Positions 53,658-62,749 of a stretch of DNA of 64,000 bases are shown piece by piece. Position 1 is the stretch's first letter. Every line of letters begins with the position of its first letter. Source of the stretch: JAZUCL01 sp045639125. Its GTDB lineage: Bacteria > Bacillota > Clostridia > Oscillospirales > QAMX01. Made by a program: the position numbers and the translations under genes. The notes beneath the pieces were generated by a model. The model worked only from the letters and a program-made list of their open reading frames with translations. It did no database searches and was not told the origin of the DNA. The stretch lies in the NCBI GenBank assembly GCA_045639125.1, contig JAZUCL010000014.1, forward strand, positions 1-64,000. Reading direction: 5' to 3'.

Positions 53658-54596
53658 ATGAGTAAGATTTTATGTATTGTCGGTCCAACTGCATCGGGTA
53701 AAACGAAACTTTCTATTGCGTTGGCACAACTGACAGGAGGCGAAATAGTTTCTGCAGATTCAATGCAGTTATATAAGGGCATGGATATTGGTACGGCAAA
53801 GCCGTCTATGACTGAGCGGTGCGGTATCCCCCACTATATGCTGGACATTCTTGAGCCAAATGTTGAATACAGCGTTGCAGAGTATCAACATGATGCATCA
53901 GTAATAGTTGACAGCATTCTCGCACGAGGAAAACTCCCTATTATAGTTGGAGGAACAGGTCTATACGTTGACTCACTGATAGGCAGTCTGCGTTTTGATG
54001 AGGACACCGGCAGTGACGAGAAAATTCGCAAACGTCTTTGGAATATGTATGAACAATGCGGTGCAGACGCACTCCATAATAAGTTGCGAGAGATTGACGA
54101 GGCAAGTGCTGAAATTATCCACAAAAACAACGTAAAGCGTGTAATTCGTGCCATTGAGGTATACGAATTGACAGGACATACTATGACGGAGCATATACGT
54201 AAAGCGAAGAGCCTGCCACCAAGATACGACGCTTTGACTATCGGACTTACCACCAAAAGCCGTGAAATTCTATATAACCGTATTGACAGCCGTGTAGACG
54301 ATATGATAAATGACGGACTTTTAGACGAGGCGAAGTTTTTATACACTCAACCAATGGGACAAACGGCACGTCAGGCAATCGGCTATAAAGAGTTATTTTC
54401 AGCATTTGACGGCAACTGTACCATTGAACAGGCAATTTCCGACATTAAGCAAGAGTCCCGTCGCTATGCAAAGCGTCAGTTGACGTGGTTTCGGCGAAAC
54501 AACCAAATTCAATGGCTTATGTTTGACGAAAGTGTAAAATTTCCTTTTCTTTTAGAAAAAGCGAAGGAATTACTCAAAATTCATGATATAATATAG
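53658..54596 (+). CDS. miaA: tRNA dimethylallyltransferase MiaA
   Basis: 312 residues. P-loop GPTASGKTKLS, then SADSMQLYKGMDIGTAKP, the substrate segment YMLDILEP, GGTGLYVDSLI and QAIGYKE. It prenylates A37 of tRNAs reading UNN codons; MiaB then methylthiolates the product. It begins 11 nt after mutL. Confidence 0.97.
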   Translation: MSKILCIVGPTASGKTKLSIALAQLTGGEIVSADSMQLYKGMDIGTAKPSMTERCGIPHYMLDILEPNVEYSVAEYQHDASVIVDSILARGKLPIIVGGTGLYVDSLIGSLRFDEDTGSDEKIRKRLWNMYEQCGADALHNKLREIDEASAEIIHKNNVKRVIRAIEVYELTGHTMTEHIRKAKSLPPRYDALTIGLTTKSREILYNRIDSRVDDMINDGLLDEAKFLYTQPMGQTARQAIGYKELFSAFDGNCTIEQAISDIKQESRRYAKRQLTWFRRNNQIQWLMFDESVKFPFLLEKAKELLKIHDII

Positions 54597-54638
54597 TGTA
54601 AAGGTTTTATTTCAAACTCACACAGAGGAGGAGCAATC

Positions 54639-55934
54639 GTGTCCGACAAATCACATTCTTCCAACGTCAATCGAATAATTCGTACATACAAGGAAAAGCA
54701 GGCTTGGCAACACCGTAGCCGTGTTTTCGTTGTGCCGTTCAAAATCGTATTTGGTGCGTTGTTTCTTATATTAGGTGTCTATTTCATCATCTCCGCCTTC
54801 TATGCTTTCAATTCACCTATGACAACCGTACTTGCTCTTAGTACATCTGTAAATGACGAATATTCCGTAGCAGGCTATTTCGTGCGTGGCGAACAACTTA
54901 TAGAAACTGACTACGATGGCATTTTGCAATACACTATCCCTGACGGATCAAAGGTGGCAAGATTTGCACCGTATGCCGCCGTATATGCTGACGAAAGTGC
55001 CTTGGAAATCAACAGTAAAACCGCTGAAATTGACAGTCGAATAAAATCCCTTGAATCTGCACTAAAAGCAAGTAGTGATACAACAAGTACAGAAAAACTT
55101 GCTAAGAGTATATCTGAACAACTTCTCAATGTTACGGAAATTTCCGATGAGGGTACATATACGCTTTTCTCCCAGCCTGCCGATTCTCTTAAAACACTTA
55201 TTGTCAATCGAGAGTTTGCTTTTGCGGATAGTGAGTCAATTCAAAAAGATATTGACGCACTTAAAGCACAGCGTACAGCACTTCGTGAGTCACTTGGCGA
55301 ACGTGAAAAAGTGTTGTATACTCCATACTCAGGTTATTTCATTAGTTATACCGATGGCTACGAGGATGTACTGACCGTCCCAAAACTTGACGATTTAACT
55401 ATGGAAGATTTTAACGCTTTGGACAACCATACTCCATCTAAAAATGAGGGCGTATTAGGAAAAATCGTAACAGGATTTGATTGGTACTTCGTCTGTACTC
55501 TCAGAAATGAGGAAGTTTCAAATCTTTCTGAGGGAAAATCCGTAAATATGCAGTTTGACGCAACAGGCGATTTGCTTATAAACGCAAAGGTACACCATAT
55601 AGAAAGTAAAACAGCAGACGAAACTGTTGTAGTATTTACAGGTGACAAGCATCTTGACCAGTTAATTTTGTTGAGGAAACAAGCGGCAACTATCATCTGC
55701 GAAACGTATGACGGACTTAAAGTTCCAAAAACGGCACTTCGTGTTGATGATGAGGGTAATATTGGCGTCTACGTTATTACTGGTCTATATGCTGAATTTA
55801 AGAAAATCAAGCCATTATACGAAACTCGTGATTACTACATTGTAGAAACAGACCCCACTACTACAAAATCTCTTCTTGCCAACGATACAATTATAATTAA
55901 CGGCAAAAATCTTTCTCATAAGAAAGTGTTATAG
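54639..55934 (+). CDS. HlyD-like membrane adaptor protein in the division cluster
   Basis: GTG 54639 follows GAGGAGGAG; 431 residues. A basic cytosolic start, one transmembrane helix (about 30-54, IVFGALFLILGVYFIISAF), then a HlyD/barrel-sandwich-like domain (AGYFVRGEQLIETDYDGIL, VPKTALRVDDEGNIGVYVI) interrupted by a coiled coil (about 120-230, EINSKTAEIDSRIKSLESAL). This resembles periplasmic-adaptor proteins, though no transporter gene is present. The next genes are yggS, sepF, yggT and divIVA, so a role near the division site or wall is plausible but inferred from position only. Confidence 0.83.
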   Translation: MSDKSHSSNVNRIIRTYKEKQAWQHRSRVFVVPFKIVFGALFLILGVYFIISAFYAFNSPMTTVLALSTSVNDEYSVAGYFVRGEQLIETDYDGILQYTIPDGSKVARFAPYAAVYADESALEINSKTAEIDSRIKSLESALKASSDTTSTEKLAKSISEQLLNVTEISDEGTYTLFSQPADSLKTLIVNREFAFADSESIQKDIDALKAQRTALRESLGEREKVLYTPYSGYFISYTDGYEDVLTVPKLDDLTMEDFNALDNHTPSKNEGVLGKIVTGFDWYFVCTLRNEEVSNLSEGKSVNMQFDATGDLLINAKVHHIESKTADETVVVFTGDKHLDQLILLRKQAATIICETYDGLKVPKTALRVDDEGNIGVYVITGLYAEFKKIKPLYETRDYYIVETDPTTTKSLLANDTIIINGKNLSHKKVL

Positions 55935-55953
55935 TCCCACGGAGGTAACGCCC

Positions 55954-56643
55954 ATGATAGCCAAAAATATTGAAAATATAAATAAAGAAATACTAAAAGC
56001 ACTTAACGCGGTCGGACGTAGTGATTCTGTCCTTCTTGTTGCGGCAACAAAGACTCGTACTGCAGCAGAAATACAAGAGGCAATATCCGGCGGCGTAGAT
56101 GCAACGGCAGAAAATCGTGTACAGGAGTTTACTCAAAAGAATCCGCAAGGTGCATATATCGGCAAGCCCACCCACTTTATCGGTCATCTCCAGACTAACA
56201 AGGCAAAGTATGTTGTTGGCAAAGTGGATTTGATTGAATCTGTCGATACACTTCGTCTTGCACAAGAAATAAACAGACTGTGTTTACGTGATAATATCTG
56301 TCAAGATGTGCTTTTAGAGATAAATATCGGCGGTGAGGAGGCAAAGCATGGTTTCTCTCCGGAGGAATTTTACGATGTACTTCCTGAGATAGCCTCTCTT
56401 TCGTCTATTCGTGTTCGTGGACTTATGACAGTTGCACCAATTACTAATGATAAAGACCAAACTATGATGTATATGAAGAAAATGCAACAAATTTATATTG
56501 ACACAAAGGCAAAAAACTATGATAATATAAGTATGGAGTATTTATCCATGGGTATGAGTGGAGATTTTCGTGAGGCGATCGCCTGTGGTGCTAATATTAT
56601 CCGTATCGGTACTGCTATTTTCGGCAGTAGAAATTATTTGTAA
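55954..56643 (+). CDS. yggS: PLP homeostasis protein YggS/YlmE (COG0325)
   Basis: 229 residues, an alanine-racemase-like TIM barrel without the second domain. The PLP lysine lies in VAATKTR (about 28-34); FIGHLQTNKAKYV, GLMTVAP, LSMGMSGDF and RIGTAIFG are family hallmarks. It binds PLP and balances B6 vitamers. It sits before sepF as ylmE does in B. subtilis. Confidence 0.95.
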   Translation: MIAKNIENINKEILKALNAVGRSDSVLLVAATKTRTAAEIQEAISGGVDATAENRVQEFTQKNPQGAYIGKPTHFIGHLQTNKAKYVVGKVDLIESVDTLRLAQEINRLCLRDNICQDVLLEINIGGEEAKHGFSPEEFYDVLPEIASLSSIRVRGLMTVAPITNDKDQTMMYMKKMQQIYIDTKAKNYDNISMEYLSMGMSGDFREAIACGANIIRIGTAIFGSRNYL

Positions 56644-56677
56644 AAACTATTACTTTACATAGGAAAGGATGAACGGA

Positions 56678-57172
56678 ATGCCTATTTCAAGTGGACTTAA
56701 AAAATTATTTTTCGGTAACGCTTACGAGGAAGATGAATTTGAAGAAAATGAAGTTGACGTTAGCGATACAGATGAGTCTGTAGCATCTAATGACGTTACA
56801 GATGAGAAACCTGCATCAAGGTTTTTTAATCGTGGTTCTTCAAACTTCTCAATGGAGTCGAAACGTAGCGACAAAACGGTAAATCTTAACGCTTCATCTA
56901 AACTTAGTGTTGTACTGTTCAAGCCTGAACGGTACGAAGATGTTGCAGAAGTTGCCGCACATCTTCGCAGTGGTCACTCTGTTGTGCTTAATCTTGAAAC
57001 AACAGATCGTGACATTGCCCGTCGTGTACTTGACTTTTTAAGCGGCGTTGCATACGCCCTTGACGGTGATCTTAAAATGGTTTCCACAAACACGTACATA
57101 ATCACACCAAACGGTGTTGCAATTCAAGGGGATCTTATTGATGAACTTGAAATAAGCGGATTGTATCTTTAA
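56678..57172 (+). CDS. sepF: Cell division protein SepF
   Basis: The start is set at ATG 56678 because GGAAAGG is 9 nt upstream; 164 residues. The N-terminal amphipathic segment (PISSGLKKLFFG) fits membrane targeting, then an acidic linker (about 20-75), and the conserved C-terminal SepF domain (LSVVLFKPERYED, VVLNLETTDRDIARRVLDFLSG, and a final YIITPNGV). SepF links FtsZ to the membrane. Confidence 0.95.
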   Translation: MPISSGLKKLFFGNAYEEDEFEENEVDVSDTDESVASNDVTDEKPASRFFNRGSSNFSMESKRSDKTVNLNASSKLSVVLFKPERYEDVAEVAAHLRSGHSVVLNLETTDRDIARRVLDFLSGVAYALDGDLKMVSTNTYIITPNGVAIQGDLIDELEISGLYL

Positions 57173-57190
57173 TTCGGAGGTTGTCTGTTT

Positions 57191-57448
57191 ATGACGGCAT
57201 ACGTTTCAGCCATCGTATCATATATACTTCGATTTATACAACTGACACTTTTCATTCGTGCTTTACTCAGTTGGTTTCCTATGAATAGAGGCGGTAAACT
57301 ATTTGAACTGCTGTACTTTTTCACTGAGCCGTTTTTAATGCCTGTGCGAAAATTCCTGTTTCGGTTTCCGTCCTTACGTCAGTTTCCCATAGATTTTTCA
57401 ACTATTATAGTGTACTTAATCATCGAAATTCTGCTATCCTTTTTATAA
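57191..57448 (+). CDS. yggT: YggT family membrane protein (YlmG)
   Basis: 85 residues with two hydrophobic segments separated by LLSWFPMNRGGKLFELLYFFTEPFLMPVRKF, the YGGT signature. Found after sepF in many Firmicutes; associated with division and membrane organisation, mechanism unknown. GGAGG precedes ATG 57191. Confidence 0.92.
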   Translation: MTAYVSAIVSYILRFIQLTLFIRALLSWFPMNRGGKLFELLYFFTEPFLMPVRKFLFRFPSLRQFPIDFSTIIVYLIIEILLSFL

Positions 57449-57490
57449 CATCTATACGATATGCGTTCATATCGGGAAATGGAGAAAGTT

Positions 57491-58420
57491 ATGCATACGC
57501 CTAACGAAATTGCGGAAAAAAAATTCGACAAAGTTATGCTCTGGGGTTATGACTTGAATGCTGTAGACAGTTTCATCGAGTCTGTGTCCTCCGACTATGC
57601 CCAACTTTACAAGGAAAACATCACGCTAAAGAACAAAATGAAAGTCCTTGTATCTAAAATTGAGGAGTATCGTGCAGTTGACGAGTCAATGCGTCAGGCA
57701 TTACTCAATGCTCGTTCCCTCGCTGAAGAAATGACTAATAATGCACAGTCACAAGCAGAAACTCGCCTTGCACAAGCCGAGGCAGAGGTGAATCGCCGTT
57801 TGGCAGAGGTAGATTCAGAGATTGAACGCCGCCGAGAAAAAGCAGAGGGTGAACTTAACGCTCAACTCACGGCACTCAAGGAACGTATCGCCACAGAGGA
57901 AATGCGACTTGAAACGGCAAAGACTAACGTCCAGGCATTTATTGATAAGGCAATGGCACTCTATCGCAGCGAACTTGACGGACTTTCTACAATACGTGAG
58001 CAGGAGTTTAATTACGAAATCGCATCACCAAACTATGTAGCATCAACTTCTGATACTACGCAAACAGAGCCTGTTACAGAGAGTGAAAATGCAGAAAGTT
58101 CTGACGATGAGGCAAGTGGTAACATGATTCCCGACACAGTTTCGCTTCCCGACCTTCCTCCTGTTCCCACTGCTACTCCATCGGCTGTTCGTTCATATCA
58201 ATCAAGAACGAGCGTATATGAAACTGACTCCTCTGAGTCAAATGGTGAACTGCCAAGACGGCGTATTGAGGACGTTGTCGCTGCTCGCCGTGCGGCTATG
58301 CCTAAACAGCCTTCTAATTATGACGACGATGGTGAGGAAACTATCGTTTTAACTCCAAAGCCGAGATTTGAGTTTAACGATCTCCGCTTCGGTGAAAATT
58401 ACGATCCAAACGAAAATTAA
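57491..58420 (+). CDS. divIVA: DivIVA-family polar/septal protein
   Basis: The start is set at ATG 57491 (TGGAG at 6 nt), giving 309 residues with the family's usual N-terminus (MHTPNEIAEKKFDKVMLWGYDLNAVDSFIE). A long coiled coil runs over about 30-190, rich in Glu, Gln and Ala, and is followed by a disordered acidic, Ser/Pro-rich tail to the end. DivIVA recognises membrane curvature and recruits partners at poles and septa. The tail is longer than in B. subtilis DivIVA. Last gene before a terminator. Confidence 0.93.
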   Translation: MHTPNEIAEKKFDKVMLWGYDLNAVDSFIESVSSDYAQLYKENITLKNKMKVLVSKIEEYRAVDESMRQALLNARSLAEEMTNNAQSQAETRLAQAEAEVNRRLAEVDSEIERRREKAEGELNAQLTALKERIATEEMRLETAKTNVQAFIDKAMALYRSELDGLSTIREQEFNYEIASPNYVASTSDTTQTEPVTESENAESSDDEASGNMIPDTVSLPDLPPVPTATPSAVRSYQSRTSVYETDSSESNGELPRRRIEDVVAARRAAMPKQPSNYDDDGEETIVLTPKPRFEFNDLRFGENYDPNEN

Positions 58421-58432
58421 AATAGGCAAACT

Positions 58433-58461
58433 ATAAAACAGAGTTTTTTACTCTGTTTTAT
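58433..58461 (+). terminator. Terminator of the miaB-divIVA run
   Basis: A 12-bp stem ATAAAACAGAGT/ACTCTGTTTTAT with a T5 loop; the 3' arm itself holds the T-run. Confidence 0.65.
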
Positions 58462-58532
58462 GTTTCTGTCGTGTAAAACGGCGGAAAACTGCACATAGTA
58501 TTTATATTACTTTTTACGTAAGGAGATACATC

Positions 58533-60326
58533 ATGACGATAACAAACGATATTCGCTATGCAGGCGTAAACGACCACGTCACAGATTTATTTGAAGGGCA
58601 GTATAAAATTCCAAATGGTATCAGTTACAACTCCTACGTCATTCTTGACGAAAAGATTGCCGTAATTGATACTGTAGATGCCGCCTTTACTCACCAATGG
58701 CTTGACAATTTGGAGCATATTTTAGGTAATAGAAAGCCTGACTATCTCATTATACAGCACATGGAGCCTGACCACTCTGCAAACATATCTTCCTTTATGA
58801 AACTATATCCAAATGCTTGCGTTGTATCAAGTGCCAAGGCATTTGCAATGATGAATCAGTTCTTTGACATAGATTTTGCCGATAATCGTATTGTGATAAA
58901 AGATGGAGACAACCTTTCTTTAGGTAAACACAATCTTTCTTTCGTTGCCGCACCTATGGTACATTGGCCGGAGGTTATGGTAACTTATGATTCTTTTGAC
59001 AAGGTACTGTTCTCTGCTGACGGATTTGGCAAGTTCGGTGCTTCCGATGTTGATGAGCCATGGCAAGATGAAGCACGCCGATACTATATTGGTATTGTCG
59101 GAAAGTATGGTGCACAAGTACAGCGTCTTTTGAAGAAGGTTGCTACTCTTGATGTTAACACTATCTGCCCACTTCATGGAACTGTGCTCAAAGAAAACCT
59201 TTCCTCTTATATAAATCTATACGATATTTGGTCGTCATACACTCCTGAAACAGATGGTATCGTTATTGCCTACACTTCTGTATACGGCAATACCCGTAAG
59301 GCTGTACATCGTCTTGCTGACGAGTTGAGAGTAAAGGGCTGTCCGCAAGTGGTATGTCATGACCTTGCTCGTTGCGATATGTCTCTTGCAGTAGCCGATG
59401 CGTTCCGCTATTCTAAACTTGTCCTTGCAACTACTACCTACAACGCAGGAATTTTTCCCTTTATGGAAACTTTTCTCCATGCACTGACAGAGCGTGGCTA
59501 TCAAAACCGCATTGTTTCCTTTATAGAAAACGGCTCATGGTCACCTCTTGCGGCAAAAACTATGCAAAAGATTTTGGAAGGCAGTAAGAATCTCACTTTC
59601 GCAGAGCCTGTCGTTACTATTCATTCCGCACTTGATGCTACAAGCAGTGCAGACCTTTCTTCTCTTTGCGATGAACTTTGTCAGGAGTATCTTGCACAGA
59701 AAGACGAGACTGCTGACAAGCAGAACTTATCTGCACTATTCAAAATCGGATATGGTCTTTATGTAGTTACATCAAATGACGGTAAGAAAGACAACGGATT
59801 GATTGTAAATACAGTTTCTCAGGTTACAAGTACACCTAATCGTATTGCAGTTACCATAAACAAATCTAACTACTCACACCACGTTATTCGTCAGACAGGA
59901 AAAATGAATCTCAACTGTCTGTCAGTAGACGCACCGTTTCGTGTATTTGAAACTTTTGGTTTCCACAGTGGCAGAAATACCGACAAGTTTGCCGATACAG
60001 AAATTCTTCGTAGTGATAACGGGCTTGCGTTCCTGCCTCGTTTTATAAATGCGTTCATGTCGCTTAAAGTTGAGTCCTATGTGGATCTTGATAGCCACGG
60101 AATGTTTATCTGTACAATTACAGAATCCCGTGTAATTTCTGACATTGACTCTATGACCTACGCTTACTATCAGGCAAACGTCAAACCAAAGCCCGATACT
60201 GATGGAAAGAAAGGTTTTGTATGCACTGTATGCGGTTACGTATATGAGGGTGACACTCTTCCAGCAGATTTTGTTTGTCCATTATGTAAACACGGAGCGT
60301 CAGACTTTGAACCATTGGGACAATAA
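58533..60326 (+). CDS. Four-domain flavodiiron protein: diiron core, flavodoxin, flavin reductase-like, rubredoxin
   Basis: 597 residues. Metallo-beta-lactamase-like diiron domain (about 1-250) with ligands in QHMEPDHSAN, MVHWPEV, SADGFGKFG and CPLHGTV; flavodoxin domain (about 255-395, IAYTSVYGNTRKAVHRLADEL); flavin-reductase-like domain (about 410-545, ALFKIGYGLYVVTS, SQVTSTPNRIAVTINKSNYS); and a rubredoxin (about 550-597, two CxxC in VCTVCGYVYEGD and VCPLCKHG). Flavodiiron proteins reduce O2 or NO in anaerobes. This fusion should carry its own electron path from a reduced nicotinamide or other donor; the donor is inferred. GTAAGGAGA precedes ATG 58533. Confidence 0.95.
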   Translation: MTITNDIRYAGVNDHVTDLFEGQYKIPNGISYNSYVILDEKIAVIDTVDAAFTHQWLDNLEHILGNRKPDYLIIQHMEPDHSANISSFMKLYPNACVVSSAKAFAMMNQFFDIDFADNRIVIKDGDNLSLGKHNLSFVAAPMVHWPEVMVTYDSFDKVLFSADGFGKFGASDVDEPWQDEARRYYIGIVGKYGAQVQRLLKKVATLDVNTICPLHGTVLKENLSSYINLYDIWSSYTPETDGIVIAYTSVYGNTRKAVHRLADELRVKGCPQVVCHDLARCDMSLAVADAFRYSKLVLATTTYNAGIFPFMETFLHALTERGYQNRIVSFIENGSWSPLAAKTMQKILEGSKNLTFAEPVVTIHSALDATSSADLSSLCDELCQEYLAQKDETADKQNLSALFKIGYGLYVVTSNDGKKDNGLIVNTVSQVTSTPNRIAVTINKSNYSHHVIRQTGKMNLNCLSVDAPFRVFETFGFHSGRNTDKFADTEILRSDNGLAFLPRFINAFMSLKVESYVDLDSHGMFICTITESRVISDIDSMTYAYYQANVKPKPDTDGKKGFVCTVCGYVYEGDTLPADFVCPLCKHGASDFEPLGQ

Positions 60327-60374
60327 TTCGTGTTTTGTCGTTTATGCAAAAAAAGCAATCGAATAGTCGCAGTT

Positions 60375-60403
60375 TTTACAAAAACCGTATGATAGACTAT
60401 TTT
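60375..60403 (+). promoter_or_regulatory. Possible promoter of the aminotransferase gene
   Basis: TTTACA (60375-60380), 17 bases, TATTTT (60398-60403). A short hairpin ACGAGA/TCTCGT (60410-60426) lies around the expected transcription start. Confidence 0.45.
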
Positions 60404-60463
60404 ATGAGTACGAGAGATATTCTCGTGCCTACAAGATTGTTTTATTAAAAGGAGTGTGTAAAA

Positions 60464-61723
60464 ATGGGCGATAAGAAAATGCTCGCTATCAATGGAGGTC
60501 CCCAAGCAATCACCCACCCCCTTCCCTCAAGAGGTTCTATGGACCACAGAGAGAAGGCTGCAGTAGATGCTTTGTTTGACAAGGCAATTGCAGAAGGAAG
60601 TGCAATCGGATATAATGGTGCTGAAGAAGCGGCTCTTTGTGAGGAATTTGCAAACTACATTGGCGTTAAGTATGCTGATGGTGTAAGTTCCGGTACAAAC
60701 TCTGTCTATGTAGCACTTCGTGCTTTGAATTTGCCTCCTTTCTCCGAGGTTATTGTAAGTGCAATAACTGATCCCGGCGGAATCATGCCTATCGTTATGT
60801 GTTGCTGTATCCCTGTTGTTGCTGATACCAAGAAGGGCTCTTACAACACTTGTGCAGAAGAAATCGAGAAGATGATCACTCCTCTCACAAAGGCAATTGT
60901 AGTTGCTCATATCGGTGGCGAGCCTGCTGATATGGTCGAGATTATGGAACTTGCAAAGAAATACGACCTCAAGGTTGTAGAGGACTGTGCACAGGCACAC
61001 CACGCAAAACTCAACGGCAAGTTTGTTGGTACTTTCGGTGACATTGCAGGTATGTCCACAATGTTTGGTAAGCACCACAACACAGGCGGTCAGGGTGGCA
61101 TCGTATTCACTGACAACGAAGAACTTTACTGGCGTGCTCGTCAATGTGCTGACCGTGGTAAACCTTTCGGTCTTCCTGCAGGTAGTACCAACTGCCGTGC
61201 AAATATTAACTCCAACCTTTCTGAAATCGGTGCGGCTATCGGTCGTGTACAACTTCGTAAACTTCCCGGTTTCGTTGAGGGTAGACGTCGTGTAGTTGCA
61301 AAACTTACTGAGGCGTTTAAGAATATCCCCTCTGTTAAGATTCCTGAACTTTCTGCAGGTGCTGAACACTCTTACTGGTGGTGGCGTCTTGGCATCAACT
61401 TTGATGGCCTTTCCTGCACAAAAGAAGAGTATCTCGATGCACTTATGGCTGAAGGTGTTATGCTTATATCTGACTACTCTTTCGCTTTTCCACACACACT
61501 TGACTGGTTCAAGAATAAGGTGGCATTCGGTGATGACGGATTCCCCTGGTCTGCTCCTCAGTACACAGGTAAGTACGGCATGGGTTGTGTATTTGAAACT
61601 CCCAATGCTAAGGAAGCAACAAAGTTGTTCTATAACCTTTACGTTTACGAGTCCTGGACTGACAGCGACATCGAAATGATTGTTAATGCTTACGCAAAGG
61701 TTGACGCAGCATTCCGTGACTAA
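60464..61723 (+). CDS. DegT/DnrJ/EryC1/StrS family PLP aminotransferase
   Basis: 419 residues. The Asp that contacts the PLP ring is in VVEDCAQAHHA, and the Schiff-base Lys in STMFGKHHNTGGQGG (about 202-216), where the more usual SKNLGTYGDGG-type sequence is altered. N-terminal GGPQAI and PLPSRG are typical of the family. Members aminate keto-sugars or inositol derivatives; no NDP-sugar, glycosyltransferase or transport gene lies nearby, so the substrate is unknown. AAAAGGAG precedes ATG 60464. It ends at a strong terminator and appears monocistronic. Confidence 0.9.
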   Translation: MGDKKMLAINGGPQAITHPLPSRGSMDHREKAAVDALFDKAIAEGSAIGYNGAEEAALCEEFANYIGVKYADGVSSGTNSVYVALRALNLPPFSEVIVSAITDPGGIMPIVMCCCIPVVADTKKGSYNTCAEEIEKMITPLTKAIVVAHIGGEPADMVEIMELAKKYDLKVVEDCAQAHHAKLNGKFVGTFGDIAGMSTMFGKHHNTGGQGGIVFTDNEELYWRARQCADRGKPFGLPAGSTNCRANINSNLSEIGAAIGRVQLRKLPGFVEGRRRVVAKLTEAFKNIPSVKIPELSAGAEHSYWWWRLGINFDGLSCTKEEYLDALMAEGVMLISDYSFAFPHTLDWFKNKVAFGDDGFPWSAPQYTGKYGMGCVFETPNAKEATKLFYNLYVYESWTDSDIEMIVNAYAKVDAAFRD

Positions 61724-61740
61724 TAACATATATAAAATCG

Positions 61741-61771
61741 GAGCCAAGGCTTTTAGCCTTGGCTCTTTTTT
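61741..61771 (+). terminator. Terminator of the aminotransferase gene
   Basis: Perfect 10-bp stem GAGCCAAGGC/GCCTTGGCTC (TTTTA loop) followed by TTTTTT. Confidence 0.92.
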
Positions 61772-61773
61772 GC

Positions 61774-61806
61774 AAAAAAGAACTTCCGATTTTTCGGAAG
61801 TTCTTT
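61774..61806 (-). terminator. Terminator of yebC
   Basis: Perfect 13-bp stem AAAGAACTTCCGA/TCGGAAGTTCTTT (61777-61789, 61794-61806) followed on the minus strand by TTTTTTGC. It is back to back with the aminotransferase terminator. Confidence 0.88.
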
Positions 61807-61812
61807 GTGATT

Positions 61813-62538
61813 TTATTCGCCCTGCTCCCAGTTGTGCCAGACGTTCTGGACGTCATCATTGTCGTCCAACGCATCAAGAAGTTTTTCCATGCTCTTAATG
61901 TCCTCTTCTGAGGAAAGTGTAATATACGTCTGAGGTACCATCTGCACCTCGGCAGTGACGAAACTTACGCCCTTTGCCTCAAGTGCTTCACGTACTTCGC
62001 TGAAGTTTGCTGGGTCAGTTAATATTTCAAAAACGTCGTCCTCTGCGGTAAAGTCCTCTGCACCACAGTCAAGGGCTTCCATCATAAATTCGTCCTCATC
62101 TCTGCCCTCTCGCTCTACAACAAGCACACCTTTCTGGTCGAACTGCCATGCAACGCTACCTTGTGCTCCCATGCCACGACCAAACTTGTCGAAGTAGTGT
62201 CTAATATCTGCAGATGTACGATTTTTATTGTCGGTCAATCCTTCAACAATCAATGCAATACCGTTAGGTCCGTAGCCCTCGTACGTTACGCTGTCGTAAT
62301 TTGACGTATCTGTGCTTGACGCCTTTTGAAGCATACGATTGATATTATCGTTTGGAACGTTAGACGCTTTTGCTTTTGCGATAACGTCACGAAGTTTTGA
62401 GTTTGATTCTGGATTTGGACCGCCATCACGAATTGCAATAGCAATCATACGTCCCATCTGGGTAAAAATTTTCGCACGTTGTGCGTCAGTACCCTCTTTT
62501 TTGCGTTTGATATTTGCCCATTTGGAATGTCCGGACAT
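61813..62538 (-). CDS. yebC: YebC/PmpR family transcriptional or translational regulator
   Basis: 241 residues. Start MSGHSKWANIKRKKEGTDAQRAKIF is diagnostic; GPNPESNSKLRDVIAKAKASNVPNDNI and YEGYGPNGIALIVE follow. Family members bind DNA or assist ribosomes at polyproline-type stalls. AGGAGG precedes ATG 62538; own promoter at 62601-62629. Confidence 0.95.
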   Translation of the reverse strand: MSGHSKWANIKRKKEGTDAQRAKIFTQMGRMIAIAIRDGGPNPESNSKLRDVIAKAKASNVPNDNINRMLQKASSTDTSNYDSVTYEGYGPNGIALIVEGLTDNKNRTSADIRHYFDKFGRGMGAQGSVAWQFDQKGVLVVEREGRDEDEFMMEALDCGAEDFTAEDDVFEILTDPANFSEVREALEAKGVSFVTAEVQMVPQTYITLSSEEDIKSMEKLLDALDDNDDVQNVWHNWEQGE

Positions 62539-62600
62539 AAACTGCCTCCTATATAGTAAATTGTATTGACTTAGTAAGGGGATTTAATCCCACAACATAG

Positions 62601-62629
62601 ATTATACTAACTTTTTACCCCTTTTGCAA
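62601..62629 (-). promoter_or_regulatory. Promoter of yebC
   Basis: Minus strand: TTGCAA (62624-62629), 17 bases, TATAAT (62601-62606). A palindrome GGGATTTAATCCC lies close downstream in the leader. Confidence 0.78.
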
Positions 62630-62704
62630 GTGGAATTGAGGCAAAAGAAGTAGAATTTCTATAAATTTCCCTTGCTCAATTCGGTACTTTCAACAATCTA
62701 CCAT

Positions 62705-62740
62705 AAAAGACGGACAATCGAAACGATTTATCCGTCTTTT
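62705..62740 (-). terminator. Terminator of pfkA
   Basis: AAAAGACGGA pairs with TCCGTCTTTT across an extended stem with one bulge; the 3' arm supplies the minus-strand T-run. Confidence 0.75.
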
Positions 62741-62749
62741 GTATTTCAA

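Noticed and set aside
60527..61747. Open frame of about 400 codons on the minus strand opposite the aminotransferase
   Set aside because: It mirrors a gene with clear family motifs, has no Shine-Dalgarno site, and its sequence is Cys/Val/Thr-rich without any recognisable domain. It is explained by the codon usage of the plus-strand gene.
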